A DNA stretch of 64,000 nucleotides from ZC4RG30 sp963812195 (GCA_963812195.1 CAWEUI010000011.1:124001-188000); one strand, 5' to 3'; shown: positions 54,023 through 64,000, counted from the first letter of the stretch. The notes: generated from the letters alone by a model not told the origin. Program-made: numbers and translations.

Positions 54023-56161
54023 TTACTTGGCCGCCTGCGCCTGCCTGGCCTGATCCAGCCAGTAGGCGCGGATGTCCTCCACGTCCTGCTTGGAGAGCCA
54101 CTGCGAGAAGTTGGCCATGCCGCGCTGACGGCGCGCGCCGCCGTGCACCACATCCTCGAAGGCCTCCTGCGTGTACAGCGTCGGCGTGCGCGTCAGGTCC
54201 GGTGTGTAGATGCCGCCGACATGGCAGGACAGGCACCACTGTGAGACCAGCTCGCCGCCGTGCTTCACGTTGCCGCTCGAGGCCTGCACCTTGCTCAGGT
54301 CCAGCTGCGGCAGCGGCTGGAACGGCGGGAAGTCCGGTGCCTTGACCGTGCCGCCCAGCTTGTACACGTACACGCGGTTCGGCTCGCGCGGGAAGCGCCC
54401 GCCGATCATGGCGTTGGCACCGCCGTAGCCCACCGTTACCGCGATGTACTGTTCGCCGTCGATTTCATAGGTGGCGGGGCCTGCCATCACCGCGGCCGCG
54501 GTCTTGTCGGTCCACAGCTTCTCGCCGGTCTTCGCGTCATAGGCATTGAAGGTCTCGTCGGCACCGCCGAACACCAGGCCGCTGGCGGTGGCGACCACGC
54601 CGCCGTTCCATTGCGTGTCCTGCGGCACCACCCAGCGCGGCTTGCGGGCGATCGGGTCCCAGGCCATCAGGAATCCGCCCGGCGGCGGCAGATCGGCGAT
54701 CGCCTTCTCACCGGCCGGCGAGAGCTTGGCGGGCGGCGGAGCCGGCCGTGGCTGCGTGAAGCCGCCGAGCGGACCCTGCGCCAGGTTCCAGCGGCCCTGC
54801 ACGAACTTCCAGTGCGGATCGTTCTGGTAGCTGAAGGAATCGCGGTGCACCGGGATGTACACCAGGCCCGTCTGCGGGTTGTACGCCCAGGGCTGCCAGA
54901 TGTGGCCGCCGTTGGGTCCGACCGACAGTTCCACCGCCTTGTTGTCGTTGTGGCCGTAGCGCGCGCGCGGGTTGTCCACCGGCTTGCCGTCGGCATCGAC
55001 CTTCTCCGACCAGTTCACGCCGGCGTACTTGTCGGCCGACAGCAGTTTGCCGGTGGCCGCATCCAGCACGTAGAAGAAGCCGTTCTTCGGCGCCTGCATC
55101 ACCACGTGATGCTTCGTGCCGTCGATCATCAGGTCGGCGGTCATGATCGGCTGCGTGGCGGTGTAGTCCCAGCTGTCGCCGGGCGTGGTCTGGTAGTGCC
55201 AGACGTATTCGCCGGTGTCCGGCTTCACCGCGACGATGGACGACAGGAACAGGTTGTCGCCCCTTGGCATCCGAGCGCGCCTTGTAGCTCCACGGCGAAC
55301 CGTTGCCGGTGCCGATATAGAGGAGATCCGTGACCGGGTCGTAGACGATGGCATCCCAGACGGTGCCGCCGCCGCCGGTCTGCTTCCAGCCACGTCGCCG
55401 AACCAGGTCTTGGCGGCGAAATCGGCCATGGGCTTGTCGGAGGGCGCGTTGTCCGGCTCGCCTTTTGGATTGGGCGTGACGAAGAAGCGCCAGTCCAGCT
55501 TGCCGGTCTCGGCGTCGTAGGCCGACACGTAGCCGCGCACGCCCAGCTCCGCGCCGCCGTTGCCGATGAACACCTTGCCCTTGGCCACGCGCGGCGCGCC
55601 GGTGATCGTGTAGGGCCAGTCCTGGTCGGTGGTCTGCACCGACCAGACTTCCTTGCCGGTGCCGGCATCCAGCGCGATCAGGCGCCCGTCGAGCGCGCCG
55701 ACGTATACCTTGCCCTTCCACACCGCCACGCCGCGATTGACCACGTCGCAGCAGGCATCACGGCCGACCTGTCCGTCCACCTTGGGGTCGTAGAACCACT
55801 TCAGCGCGCCGCTCTTCGCATCGAACGCCGCCACTTTCGACCAGCTGGTGGACACGTACATCGTGCCGTCGACGATGACCGGCGTGGCCTCCATGCCGCG
55901 ATCGGTGTTGGCGTCGAACTGGTAGTACCAGGCCAGGCCCAGCGTCTTGACGTTGTCGCGGTTGATCTGCGTCAGCGGACTGAAGCGCTGCTCGGAGTAG
56001 GTGCGGCCGGTGGTGAGCCATTCGGCGTTGTTGTCGGCGGCCTCGATCCGCGCCGCGTCGACCTGCCCGGGTGGGGGAGGCGGTGGTTTCTTCGAGCAGG
56101 CCGGCAGCAGTCCCAGGGTAACGGCCGCCAGTGGCAGCACGAGCAGGCGAGTCATGCGCAT
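54023..56161 (-). CDS. PQQ-dependent quinohaemoprotein dehydrogenase, two frameshifts
   Basis: About 710 residues. A lipoprotein signal (lipobox LPAC) leads into an eight-bladed propeller (WLTTGRTYSEQRFSPLTQIN, WSKVAAFDAKSGALKWFYDP; tryptophan-docking segments throughout). Vicinal cysteines DACCDVVNRG are the usual PQQ-ring pair. The C-terminal cytochrome c domain has CLSCH and a likely axial Met in the last 80 residues. Two indels near 55390 and 55265 put about 125 bases out of frame, and the real reading in between is TVWDAIVYDPVTDLLYIGTGNGSPWSYKARSDAKGDNLF. It oxidises an alcohol and passes electrons to its haem. ATG 56161 or 56155 may start it. Confidence 0.87.
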   Translation of the reverse strand: MRMTRLLVLPLAAVTLGLLPACSKKPPPPPPGQVDAARIEAADNNAEWLTTGRTYSEQRFSPLTQINRDNVKTLGLAWYYQFDANTDRGMEATPVIVDGTMYVSTSWSKVAAFDAKSGALKWFYDPKVDGQVGRDACCDVVNRGVAVWKGKVYVGALDGRLIALDAGTGKEVWSVQTTDQDWPYTITGAPRVAKGKVFIGNGGAELGVRGYVSAYDAETGKLDWRFFVTPNPKGEPDNAPSDKPMADFAAKTWFGDVAGSRPAAAAPSGMPSSTTRSRISSISAPATVRRGATRRARMPRGDNLFLSSIVAVKPDTGEYVWHYQTTPGDSWDYTATQPIMTADLMIDGTKHHVVMQAPKNGFFYVLDAATGKLLSADKYAGVNWSEKVDADGKPVDNPRARYGHNDNKAVELSVGPNGGHIWQPWAYNPQTGLVYIPVHRDSFSYQNDPHWKFVQGRWNLAQGPLGGFTQPRPAPPPAKLSPAGEKAIADLPPPGGFLMAWDPIARKPRWVVPQDTQWNGGVVATASGLVFGGADETFNAYDAKTGEKLWTDKTAAAVMAGPATYEIDGEQYIAVTVGYGGANAMIGGRFPREPNRVYVYKLGGTVKAPDFPPFQPLPQLDLSKVQASSGNVKHGGELVSQWCLSCHVGGIYTPDLTRTPTLYTQEAFEDVVHGGARRQRGMANFSQWLSKQDVEDIRAYWLDQARQAQAAK

Positions 56162-56288
56162 AAATCCCCCGTCGCGCCGGATGTCGCGCCGGCGCCTTGT
56201 GTCGGCGTACGATGCCGCGATTCCGCTGCGCTGTCCATCGCCCAGGAGGGGCGTTGCCCGGACGCGGCGCCGTTCAGGGAGGACACCG

Positions 56289-59200
56289 ATGCGCTCACCC
56301 GCCAGGGCCTGGTTGCCGGGACTCGCGATCACATTGCTGACGCTGGCAGCCTGCCAGCGTCAGCCCGCACATCTGGATGCCGCGTCGGCGGATGCGTGGG
56401 CGAAGCTCATCGTCGGTCACACCAGCGGCGTGGTGCCGCGCCACAGCGAGATCCGCGTGCTGTTTGCCAACGACGTGGCGCTTGCCACGGGCAACAACCA
56501 GACGCGCGCGCTGCGCATCGAGCCGGCGGTGGACGGACAGATCCTGCTGCGTGGTCCGCGCGAGCTGGCACTGGTGCCCAAGGGCGATCTGGAGCCGGGC
56601 AGGCAATACAAGGTGACGCTGGTCGCCGCGGGGCTCACGGGCGTGCCGGGCGGCATCACGCCGTACAGCTTCACCTTCCGCGTGCAGACGCCCCAGTTCG
56701 ATCTCGCGCTGGACGATCTGGCCTCGGACCCGGCCGATGACCAGCTGATGATCCAGCGCGGCACGGTGACCACCGCCGATGCCGAGGCGCCGGCGCGGAT
56801 CGAGAAGATGTTGCATACCGGCTGGCTCGGCAAGTCGCTGCCGGTTGTCTGGACGCATTCCGGAGATGGCCGCGAACACGGCTTCACGCTGCAGGGCGTG
56901 GAGCGCCAGGCAGCGGCCGCGAAACTGCAGATCGAGCTCGACGGCAAGGCCATCGGCGCCGATCGCGACGCAGAGCGCACGGTCACCGTGCCGCCCAGCG
57001 GCAGCTTTGCCGTGGTCAACGCGCGGGCCCTGGAGCAGGACGGCCGCAAGCAGCTGCAGGTGAGCTTCTCGGATCGTCTCGATGCGTCACAGGACCTCAA
57101 GGGGCTGGTGCGGCTTTCGGCCGGCAAGTTCACCACGCGCATCGACGACAACCGGCTGCTCGTCTATCCCGGCGATGACGCGAGCGGCGACATCACGCTG
57201 ACGCTTGAACCCGGCATCCGCAACGCAGGCGGCGACAGACTGACGCAGGAGTCCAGCTGGACGCTGACGCTGACCAGCCAGAAGCCGCAGGTGCGCTTCG
57301 TCGGCAGCGGCGTGATCCTGCCGGACGCGAAGCAGATGACCGTGCCGTTCGAGGCGGTGGGCGCGCGTTCGGTGCAGGTGATTGCCACCCGCGTGTTCCC
57401 GGAGAACATCCCGCAGTTCCTGCAGGTGAACCAGTTGAGCGGTGACGCGCAGATCGGCCGCGTCGGCCGCTACCTGTGGCGCAGGACGCTCACGCTTACC
57501 GCACCACGCACCGGGCGCTGGCAGCGCTACGAGGTGGACGTCACCGAGCTGATGCACAAGTACCCGGGTTCGCTGATCCAGCTCATCCTGCAGCTCACAC
57601 CGGCGGACTCGGCGTACTCGTGTCCGGGTGGGTCCGACACGCGCGCCGTGCCGCAAGAGGAGCTGGTCGATCAGGAGGACGCCGAGCACGAGACGCGCTC
57701 GCCGTGGCAGTACTACAGCCAGTACTTCGGCGTGCCCGGTGACGATACGGACGGCGACGCCCGTTCGCCCTGGCAACAGCGCAATGATCCGTGCCGCAGG
57801 GCCTACTACTTCACCGGCTACAACCGCAATGTCATCGCCCAGCGCAACCTGCTTGCCTCCAACATCGGACTGCTGGCCAAGGCCGACGCCCACGGCAAGC
57901 TGCTGGTCAGCGTCACCAATCTGGCCACCGCGCAGCCGCTGGGCGGCGTGACGCTGCAGCTGCGCAATTTCCAGAACCAGCTGCTGGGCTCGGCCAGCAG
58001 CGACAGCGACGGCATGGCCACGCTCACGCCGTCCGGCACGCCGTTCCTGCTGGTGGCGAAGAACGGCGGGCAACTGGGCTATCTGCGGCTCAACGCCGCC
58101 GGTGCCTTGCCGGTGAGCCAGTTCGACGTGGGCGGCGACAAGCTGGAGAAGGGACTCAAGGGCACGATCTACGGCGAGCGCGGCGTATGGCGTCCCGGTG
58201 ATCCGCTGGGGCTCACGTTCGTGGTCTACGATCGCGAGGGCACCCTGCCGGCCGACCATCCGGCCACGCTCGAACTGCTCGATCCGCGCGGCCGCGTCAC
58301 GCAGACGCTGGTGAACACGCAGCCGCTCGACGGCTTCTACCGCTTCGATGCGCGCACCGCGGCGGATGCGCCCACCGGCAACTGGACGGCGCGGGTAAGT
58401 CTGGGTGGCGCGACCTTCACACGCACGTTGAAGATCGAAACGGTCATGCCCAACCGGCTCAAGATAGAGCTGGACATGGGGCAGCCCATGCTGGGCGCGG
58501 GCCAGCCACTGCGCGGCAAGCTTTCCTCGCAGTGGCTGTCGGGGGCTACCGCGGACGGGCTGCATGCCGATGTGAGCCTGCGCCTGAGCCCCATGCAGAC
58601 CCGCTTCAAGGGTTACGAGGGGTTTGCATTCGACGATCCGGCGCGCGCGTATCGGGCCGAACCACAACAGATCTTCGCCGGCGATCTGGATGCCGACGGC
58701 GAAGTGCGTTTCGAAAAGCCGCTGGATACCGGCCGTACCGCGCCGGGCATGCTCAACGCCGCGTTCACCTCGCGCGTGTTCGAACGCGGCGGCGCCTTCA
58801 GCATCCAGTACGACTCGCGTCCCTATGCACCCTATCGGCGCTTCGTGGGTCTGAAGCTGCCTGACGGCGGCAAGCACGATACCTTGCCGGTGGACAAGGA
58901 CCAGATCGTGGAGCTGGCCAGCCTCAGCGCGCAGGGCACGGCGGCGCCCAACGTCCGGCTCAGCGTGAAGCTGTACAAGGTGGACTGGCGCTGGTGGTGG
59001 GACCGCGGCGCCGACAACTCACTGGCATCGTTCGTGGCGCGCGAGGCCAGCACGCGCGTGCGCGAAGGCAGCGTCGTGACCGACGCCAATGGACGTGCCG
59101 AATGGACGTTCCGGCTGCCCGAGGCCCAGTGGGGCCGCTATCTGCTGCGGGTCTGCGACGAGGACGGCGGGCACTGTGCCGGCACCGTGTTCTACGCCGA

Positions 59201-61907
59201 CTGGCCGTACTGGGAAGGCGAAGGCCGTGACCTGCAGGGTCCGGCCGCGACCATGCTCGATCTGACCGCCGACAAGGACAGCTACCAGGTCGGTGACACC
59301 GCCACCATTCAATTGCCGGAAAGCGCGCAGGGCCGCGCGCTGGTCACGGTGGAGAACGGCAGCACCATTCTCGATGCGCGCTGGATCACCCCGCAGGCCG
59401 GCAATGCGCGCATCAGCGTGCCGGTCACCGCGGCGATGGCGCCCAATGCCTACGTGGCAGTGACGCTGATCCAGCCGCATGCGGGCAAGCAGAACGACCG
59501 GCCGATCCGCCTGTACGGCGTGATTCCGCTGCTGGTCAATGATCCGGCCACCTCGCTCAAGCCGGTGCTGCAGGCCGCCGATGAATGGCGCCCGGACAGC
59601 GAAGTCTCGGTGAAGGTCAGCGAGGCCGGTGGCAAGCCCATGACCTACACGCTGGCCGTGGTCGATGAGGGGCTGCTGTCGCTCACCAATTTCCACACGC
59701 CAAACCTGCATGAGCAATTCTTCCGCCGCGAGGCGCTGGGGGTGCGCACCTGGGATCTGTTCGACCAGGTCAGTGGCGCCTACGGCGCGGCACTGGAGCG
59801 ATTGCTGGCGCTGGGCGGCTCGGACTCCGCCGCGGCCAATGCCGCCAACAAGCAGCAGTCGCGTTTCCCGCCCGTGGCGCAACTGCTCGGACCTTTCCAC
59901 CTGGACGCCGGCAAGACCGAGCAGCGCAAGATCAGGCTGCCGCGCTACGTCGGTGCGGTGCGCGTCATGGTGGTGGCCGGTACCACGGCCACCAGGCCGG
60001 CCGCCTACGGTTCGACGGAGAAATCCGTGTACGTGCGCCAGCCGCTGATGATCCTGCCGACCCTGCCGCGCGTGGTCGGTCCCGGCGAAGAGATCAGCGT
60101 GCCGGTGTCGGTGTTCGCGATGCAGGATTCCGTGCGTGACGTGCGCCTCACCATCTCGCCCGACAGCATGTTCGAGGTGGTCGGCGACGCCAGCACGGCG
60201 CTGTCCTTCGAGCGCACCGGCGAGAAGATCGGCATGCTGAAGCTGCGCGTGGCGCAGCGCCTGGGCACCGGCACGGTGCGCTTCGCGGCGGTCAGCGGCA
60301 AGGAGCGCGCCGCGGACGAGATCCACATCGAAGTGCGCAGCCCCAACCCGCCTACGACGCGCTTCACCTCGCACCTGCTGCAACCCGGCGAGACCTGGAC
60401 CGACGCCATCCGTCCGCATGGCCTGCCCGGCACCAACCGGGTGACGCTGGAGGTATCGCGCATCCCGCCGATCAATCTGGAGAAGCGGCTGGACTACCTC
60501 ATCGACTATCCGCACGGCTGCCTGGAGCAGACCACCTCGGCGGTATTCCCGCAGCTGTTCCTCGGGTCGCTGGTGAAGCTGGACGACGATCAGCAGCGCC
60601 GTGTCGAGGCCAATGTGCGCGCCGGGATCGAGCGCCTGCGCAGCTTCCAGCTCGGCAACGGCGCCTTCAGTTACTGGCCGGGCGGCAGCTACGAGGCGGC
60701 CGGCTACGGCCAGTGGTCGGCGATCTACGCCAGTCATTTCCTGATCGAGGCCGAGAAGCAGGGCTACACGCTGCCGGCTGCATTGCGCGGCGGCATGATC
60801 GGCTTCCTGCGCAGCACGGCGCAGGGCTGGCGCCCTGTGAACAGCGCCGCGCTGCTGCAGGCCTACCGCCTGTATGTGCTGGCACGCGCCGGACAGCCGG
60901 AGGTCGGGGCCATGAACCGGCTGCGCGAGCAGGCTCTGGACGGCGTGACCCGCTGGGTGCTGGCCGCGGCCTATCAGCAATCCGGCCTGGCCGACGCCGC
61001 GCGCGCCCTGGCCACCGCGGATCCGCTGGCGGCGCGCGATTACCAGCCGGGTGATTTCACCTTTGGCAGCGCCCTGCGCGATCACGCACTGGTGCTGCAG
61101 TCGATGGTGATCCTGGGCCGGCTCGACCAGAGCGAGGCGCTGGTGCGCGAGATCTCCCGGGCCCTTTCCAGCGACAGCTGGTACTCCACGCAGGAGACCG
61201 CCTACTCGCTGCTGGCGCTGGCGCAGCTCTCCGGTGCGCGTTCGGAGGGCGGCTTCTCCTTCACGCAGACGCTGGGCGGCAAGACCAGCAACGTGAATTC
61301 CACCGCGACACTGCACAGCGCCGCGCTGGCGGTGCCGGATGCCGGCGCGGATCTGACCCTGCGCAACACCTCGCAGGGCATCACCTTCGCCACTGTCACC
61401 GTGCGCGGCACGCCGCCGCCCGAGCTGGAGCAGGCCAGTGCCAACGGGCTGGAGCTGCACGTCGGTTACACGGATCTGGACGGCAACCCGGTGGCCCTGG
61501 ACCAGGTACCCCAGGGCACGGATGTGGCGGTGGACATCACCGTGCACAACGCCACGCGCCTGCCGGTGCGCAATATCGCGCTGACGCAGATCGTGCCTTC
61601 CGGCTGGGAGATCCACAACGAGCGCCTCAACGACGAGAGCGCGGCAACGGGCGAGCGCGACGCCACCTACCGCTACCAGCAGTACCGGAACCAGCAGACG
61701 GCGCGCGCCGATTACGTGGACATCCGCGATGATCGCGTGCTGCAGTACTTCGCGCTGGATCCCGGCGGCACCATCCACTTCCACACCCAGGTGAATGCGG
61801 CCTACCGCGGCCGCTTCTACCTGCCCGCCATCGTCGCCGAGGCGATGTACGACGCCACCATGCATGCAAGCAGTGCCGGCCGCTGGACAGAAGTGGTGGC
61901 GCAGTAA
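56289..61907 (+). CDS. Bacterial alpha-2-macroglobulin lipoprotein (YfhM type)
   Basis: An 1872-residue periplasmic protease trap anchored by a lipobox (TLAAC). Macroglobulin-like domains fill the first about 1100 residues, with RGVWRPGDPLGLTFVVYDREG and PNRLKIELDM typical of the family. The thioester-forming motif CLEQ starts at Cys1411 (YPHGCLEQTTS) within the helical thioester domain, and the C-terminal receptor-binding-like domain follows (AASVRFDRVL-like region near RTLPVRNIALTQIVPSGWEI). GGGAGGAC precedes the ATG. It is followed by pbpC, the usual partner that repairs peptidoglycan. Confidence 0.93.
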   Translation: MRSPARAWLPGLAITLLTLAACQRQPAHLDAASADAWAKLIVGHTSGVVPRHSEIRVLFANDVALATGNNQTRALRIEPAVDGQILLRGPRELALVPKGDLEPGRQYKVTLVAAGLTGVPGGITPYSFTFRVQTPQFDLALDDLASDPADDQLMIQRGTVTTADAEAPARIEKMLHTGWLGKSLPVVWTHSGDGREHGFTLQGVERQAAAAKLQIELDGKAIGADRDAERTVTVPPSGSFAVVNARALEQDGRKQLQVSFSDRLDASQDLKGLVRLSAGKFTTRIDDNRLLVYPGDDASGDITLTLEPGIRNAGGDRLTQESSWTLTLTSQKPQVRFVGSGVILPDAKQMTVPFEAVGARSVQVIATRVFPENIPQFLQVNQLSGDAQIGRVGRYLWRRTLTLTAPRTGRWQRYEVDVTELMHKYPGSLIQLILQLTPADSAYSCPGGSDTRAVPQEELVDQEDAEHETRSPWQYYSQYFGVPGDDTDGDARSPWQQRNDPCRRAYYFTGYNRNVIAQRNLLASNIGLLAKADAHGKLLVSVTNLATAQPLGGVTLQLRNFQNQLLGSASSDSDGMATLTPSGTPFLLVAKNGGQLGYLRLNAAGALPVSQFDVGGDKLEKGLKGTIYGERGVWRPGDPLGLTFVVYDREGTLPADHPATLELLDPRGRVTQTLVNTQPLDGFYRFDARTAADAPTGNWTARVSLGGATFTRTLKIETVMPNRLKIELDMGQPMLGAGQPLRGKLSSQWLSGATADGLHADVSLRLSPMQTRFKGYEGFAFDDPARAYRAEPQQIFAGDLDADGEVRFEKPLDTGRTAPGMLNAAFTSRVFERGGAFSIQYDSRPYAPYRRFVGLKLPDGGKHDTLPVDKDQIVELASLSAQGTAAPNVRLSVKLYKVDWRWWWDRGADNSLASFVAREASTRVREGSVVTDANGRAEWTFRLPEAQWGRYLLRVCDEDGGHCAGTVFYADWPYWEGEGRDLQGPAATMLDLTADKDSYQVGDTATIQLPESAQGRALVTVENGSTILDARWITPQAGNARISVPVTAAMAPNAYVAVTLIQPHAGKQNDRPIRLYGVIPLLVNDPATSLKPVLQAADEWRPDSEVSVKVSEAGGKPMTYTLAVVDEGLLSLTNFHTPNLHEQFFRREALGVRTWDLFDQVSGAYGAALERLLALGGSDSAAANAANKQQSRFPPVAQLLGPFHLDAGKTEQRKIRLPRYVGAVRVMVVAGTTATRPAAYGSTEKSVYVRQPLMILPTLPRVVGPGEEISVPVSVFAMQDSVRDVRLTISPDSMFEVVGDASTALSFERTGEKIGMLKLRVAQRLGTGTVRFAAVSGKERAADEIHIEVRSPNPPTTRFTSHLLQPGETWTDAIRPHGLPGTNRVTLEVSRIPPINLEKRLDYLIDYPHGCLEQTTSAVFPQLFLGSLVKLDDDQQRRVEANVRAGIERLRSFQLGNGAFSYWPGGSYEAAGYGQWSAIYASHFLIEAEKQGYTLPAALRGGMIGFLRSTAQGWRPVNSAALLQAYRLYVLARAGQPEVGAMNRLREQALDGVTRWVLAAAYQQSGLADAARALATADPLAARDYQPGDFTFGSALRDHALVLQSMVILGRLDQSEALVREISRALSSDSWYSTQETAYSLLALAQLSGARSEGGFSFTQTLGGKTSNVNSTATLHSAALAVPDAGADLTLRNTSQGITFATVTVRGTPPPELEQASANGLELHVGYTDLDGNPVALDQVPQGTDVAVDITVHNATRLPVRNIALTQIVPSGWEIHNERLNDESAATGERDATYRYQQYRNQQTARADYVDIRDDRVLQYFALDPGGTIHFHTQVNAAYRGRFYLPAIVAEAMYDATMHASSAGRWTEVVAQ

Positions 61908-64000
61908 GGCGGTTCGTGTCGCCGCGGCCGCGCTGGCCGTCGGCGGCATCGCCTTCTGGTGGATGCTGCCGCGTCCGCTGTTCAGCGAACCGCTGTCGGC
62001 GGTGCTGCTGGCGCGCGACGGCACGCTGCTCGGCGCGCGCATCGCCGAGGATGGCCAGTGGCGCTTTCCGGAACTGGATGCCGTGCCCGCGCGCTTCGTG
62101 CGCGCACTGGTGAGCTACGAGGACAAGCGCTTCTTCCGGCACCCGGGCATCGACCCGCTGGCCGTGGCCCGGGCGCTGCGCAGCAACTGGCGCGCCGGGC
62201 ACGTGGTCAGCGGCGCCTCGACGCTGACCATGCAGCTGGCGCGGCTGGTCATGCAGCAGGATGGCGGCGGCTACCGCCGCGGCCTGCTGGACAAGGCCTG
62301 GCAGGCGTTGCTGGCGCTGCGGCTGGAATGCAGCTATTCCAAGCAGGAGATTCTCGCGCTGTACGTGAGCCACGCGCCGTTCGGCGGCAACGTGGTGGGG
62401 CTGGACGCGGCAGCCTGGCGCTACTTCGGTCGCGCGCCGGCACAGCTTTCCTGGGCCGAGGCCGCGACACTGGCGGTGCTGCCGAACGCGCCGGGGCTGA
62501 TCACGCCGGGGCGCGCGCGCCGTCTGCTGCAGGCGCGGCGCGACGCACTGCTGCGCAAGCTGGCCGCGCAGGGTGTGCTGGGCGCACTGGATCTGCAGCT
62601 GGCGCTGGCCGAGCCGCTGGTGGGCGCGCCGCAGGCGCTGCCCAACGACGCGCCGCATCTGCTGGAAACGCTGCGCGCGCGCTACCCGGGCCGGCACCGC
62701 TTCGACACCACGCTGGATGCGCAGTTGCAGCGCGCCGCCAGCCAGGTGGTTGCCGCGCACGCCGCCACCTTGCTCAGATCCGGCATCGGCAACGCCGCCG
62801 CGCTCATCGTTGACAACCGCAGCTTCCAGGTGCTGGCCTACGTGGGCAACGCCGGCTGGGGTGTGCAGGGCGAGCGGGCGTTGGCGGTGGACATCGTGCA
62901 GCGGCCGCGCAGCACCGGCAGCATCCTCAAGCCATTCCTGTATGCGGCCATGCTCGACAGCGGCCAGTTGCTGCCGCGCATGCTGGTGCCCGACGTGCCG
63001 ACGCAGATCCGCGGCTTCGCGCCGCAGAACTACGATCACAAGTATCGCGGCGCGGTGCCGGCTGACGAGGCGCTGGCGCACTCGCTGAACGTGCCGGCCG
63101 TGCGCCTGCTGCGCCAGTTCGGCTATCCGCGCTTCCACGAGCTGTTGCAGCGGCTGGACTTCTCCACGATCACGCAGCCACCGGATCACTATGGCCTGAC
63201 GCTGATACTCGGCGGCGCGGAAGTCACGCTGTGGGACGTGACCACGGCGTACGCCAATCTCGCCGACGGCGCGCGCGCGGCGACCGGCCAACCGGGGCCG
63301 CGCTTCGAACGCAGGTTGCGCTGGCTGCGCGATGCCGGGCACTCCCGCGCGGCGGACGCCACCGGCACGCCGCGACCATTGTCGATCGGTGCCGCGTGGC
63401 TCACGCAGCAGGCATTGCTCGAAGTCGTGCGGCCCGCCGAAGAGGCCGGCTGGAAGCAGTACGCCGACAGCCGCAAGATCGCCTGGAAGACCGGCACGAG
63501 CTGGGGGTTGCGTGATGCCTGGGCGGTGGGCAGCAGTACGGCCTATACGGTCGGCGTGTGGGTGGGTAATGCCAATGGCGTCGGCGTGCCCGGGCTCACG
63601 GGCAGCACAGCCGCCGCGCCGCTGCTGTTCGCATTGCATGACAAATTGCCACGCAGCGACTGGTACGTGCCGCCGCTGGGCGCATTGAAGACCGTGCAAA
63701 CCTGCGCGGACGACGGCTATCTGGCCAGCGATCTGTGCCAGGCGCGCGACACGCTGGTGCCGGCCGGGGCGCACTTCGATCGCCAGACGCCCTATCACCG
63801 TCTGGTGCATCTGGATGCGCATGCCGACCTGCGCGTCAACGAGGGCTGCGAACCGGTGGCACAGATGCGCCACCGCTCCTGGTTCGTGCTGCCGCCGACC
63901 ATGGAGTACTACTTCCGCGAACAGGGCGGTGGCTACCGGCCGTTGCCGCCGTGGCGCGCGGGCTGCCGCGATCCGCAGGAGGGCGGCCGCGCGGTGATGG
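61864..64000 (+). CDS. pbpC: Penicillin-binding protein 1C (runs off the window)
   Basis: The open frame begins at ATG 61864, inside the last 44 bases of the alpha-2-macroglobulin gene, and continues past 64000. After one transmembrane helix comes the glycosyltransferase-51 domain: YEDKRFFRHPGIDPLAVARAL (catalytic Glu) and GASTLTMQLARL. The transpeptidase domain has STGSILKPFL (SxxK), HSLNVPAV (SxN) and AWKTGTSWG (KTG). A C-terminal BiPBP_C-like domain begins near residue 640. PbpC adjacent to an alpha-2-macroglobulin is a conserved pairing. Confidence 0.93.
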   Translation, partial: MQAVPAAGQKWWRSKAVRVAAAALAVGGIAFWWMLPRPLFSEPLSAVLLARDGTLLGARIAEDGQWRFPELDAVPARFVRALVSYEDKRFFRHPGIDPLAVARALRSNWRAGHVVSGASTLTMQLARLVMQQDGGGYRRGLLDKAWQALLALRLECSYSKQEILALYVSHAPFGGNVVGLDAAAWRYFGRAPAQLSWAEAATLAVLPNAPGLITPGRARRLLQARRDALLRKLAAQGVLGALDLQLALAEPLVGAPQALPNDAPHLLETLRARYPGRHRFDTTLDAQLQRAASQVVAAHAATLLRSGIGNAAALIVDNRSFQVLAYVGNAGWGVQGERALAVDIVQRPRSTGSILKPFLYAAMLDSGQLLPRMLVPDVPTQIRGFAPQNYDHKYRGAVPADEALAHSLNVPAVRLLRQFGYPRFHELLQRLDFSTITQPPDHYGLTLILGGAEVTLWDVTTAYANLADGARAATGQPGPRFERRLRWLRDAGHSRAADATGTPRPLSIGAAWLTQQALLEVVRPAEEAGWKQYADSRKIAWKTGTSWGLRDAWAVGSSTAYTVGVWVGNANGVGVPGLTGSTAAAPLLFALHDKLPRSDWYVPPLGALKTVQTCADDGYLASDLCQARDTLVPAGAHFDRQTPYHRLVHLDAHADLRVNEGCEPVAQMRHRSWFVLPPTMEYYFREQGGGYRPLPPWRAGCRDPQEGGRAVM

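Noticed and set aside
59019..62042. About 1000-codon open frame opposite the alpha-2-macroglobulin gene
   Set aside because: Same low-complexity composition; the sense frame has a lipobox, thioester and family domains.

Overview
The window is GC-rich, densely coding DNA from a Gram-negative bacterium. TonB-dependent receptors, an RND efflux pump, many lipobox or Tat-type signal peptides, a methylcitrate cycle, an alpha-2-macroglobulin/PbpC pair, a HiPIP and several SnoaL/NTF2-like or 'catabolic' exported proteins suggest an environmental gammaproteobacterium near Steroidobacterales, Nevskiales or Xanthomonadales. That placement is an inference from gene content, not a phylogenetic result. I saw no rRNA, tRNA, CRISPR array, transposase or phage gene.

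Layout. 1-9.7 kb: the frameshifted end of a TonB receptor, a His/Asp-rich secreted protein, a GGDEF/EAL protein, a large exported protein, a SnoaL lipoprotein coupled to an unknown exported protein, a beta-hydroxyacid dehydrogenase with a carboxymuconolactone-decarboxylase-like protein, and an exported VOC protein. 9.9-16.8 kb: a protein with three SnoaL-like domains, a serine hydrolase lipoprotein, an O-methyltransferase with a membrane protein, a zinc-ribbon membrane protein, a DUF1905 protein and another SnoaL lipoprotein. 16.9-26.2 kb: a heavily frameshifted dinB; two flavin-binding-fold proteins, one carrying GAF and C-terminal winged-helix-like domains, divergent from a flavin monooxygenase-prpB-prpC-prpD-phosphotriesterase-like run; the divergent gap has a perfect 11-bp-phased direct repeat. 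26.2-30.3 kb: a DrrAB-like exporter, HiPIP, a tiny flagellar-rod-like protein, a thiamine-binding-fold protein with a DUF6491-like protein, and an unknown protein. 30.3-32.5 kb: a complete cobalamin riboswitch and btuB. 32.5-42.3 kb: a sensor kinase, a permuted NlpC/P60-like protein, a GlyGly-CTERM surface protein, a LuxR response regulator, a double retropepsin, a DUF2058 protein, a TPR protein, an amine oxidase and a beta-carbonic anhydrase. 42.3-48.9 kb: an RND pump divergent from marR (with an operator array) and a MOSC protein, then a hydrolase. 48.9-56.2 kb: an exported hydrolase-like protein, three tandem DUF8021-like paralogues, Mpo1-like and PQQ-cytochrome dehydrogenase genes. 56.3-64 kb: alpha-2-macroglobulin and pbpC, the latter running off the window.

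Two patterns stand out. First, frame breaks are concentrated in the first 27 kb plus one spot at 55.3 kb, while 28-55 kb is clean; this looks more like uneven sequence quality than decay, except perhaps dinB and prpD. Second, the best candidate for something undescribed is the 18.1-26.2 kb block: a putative FMN/GAF/winged-helix one-component regulator facing a monooxygenase-methylcitrate cycle-lactonase-like operon across a phased direct repeat. The exported DUF8021-like paralogue cluster at 48.9-53.7 kb is second.
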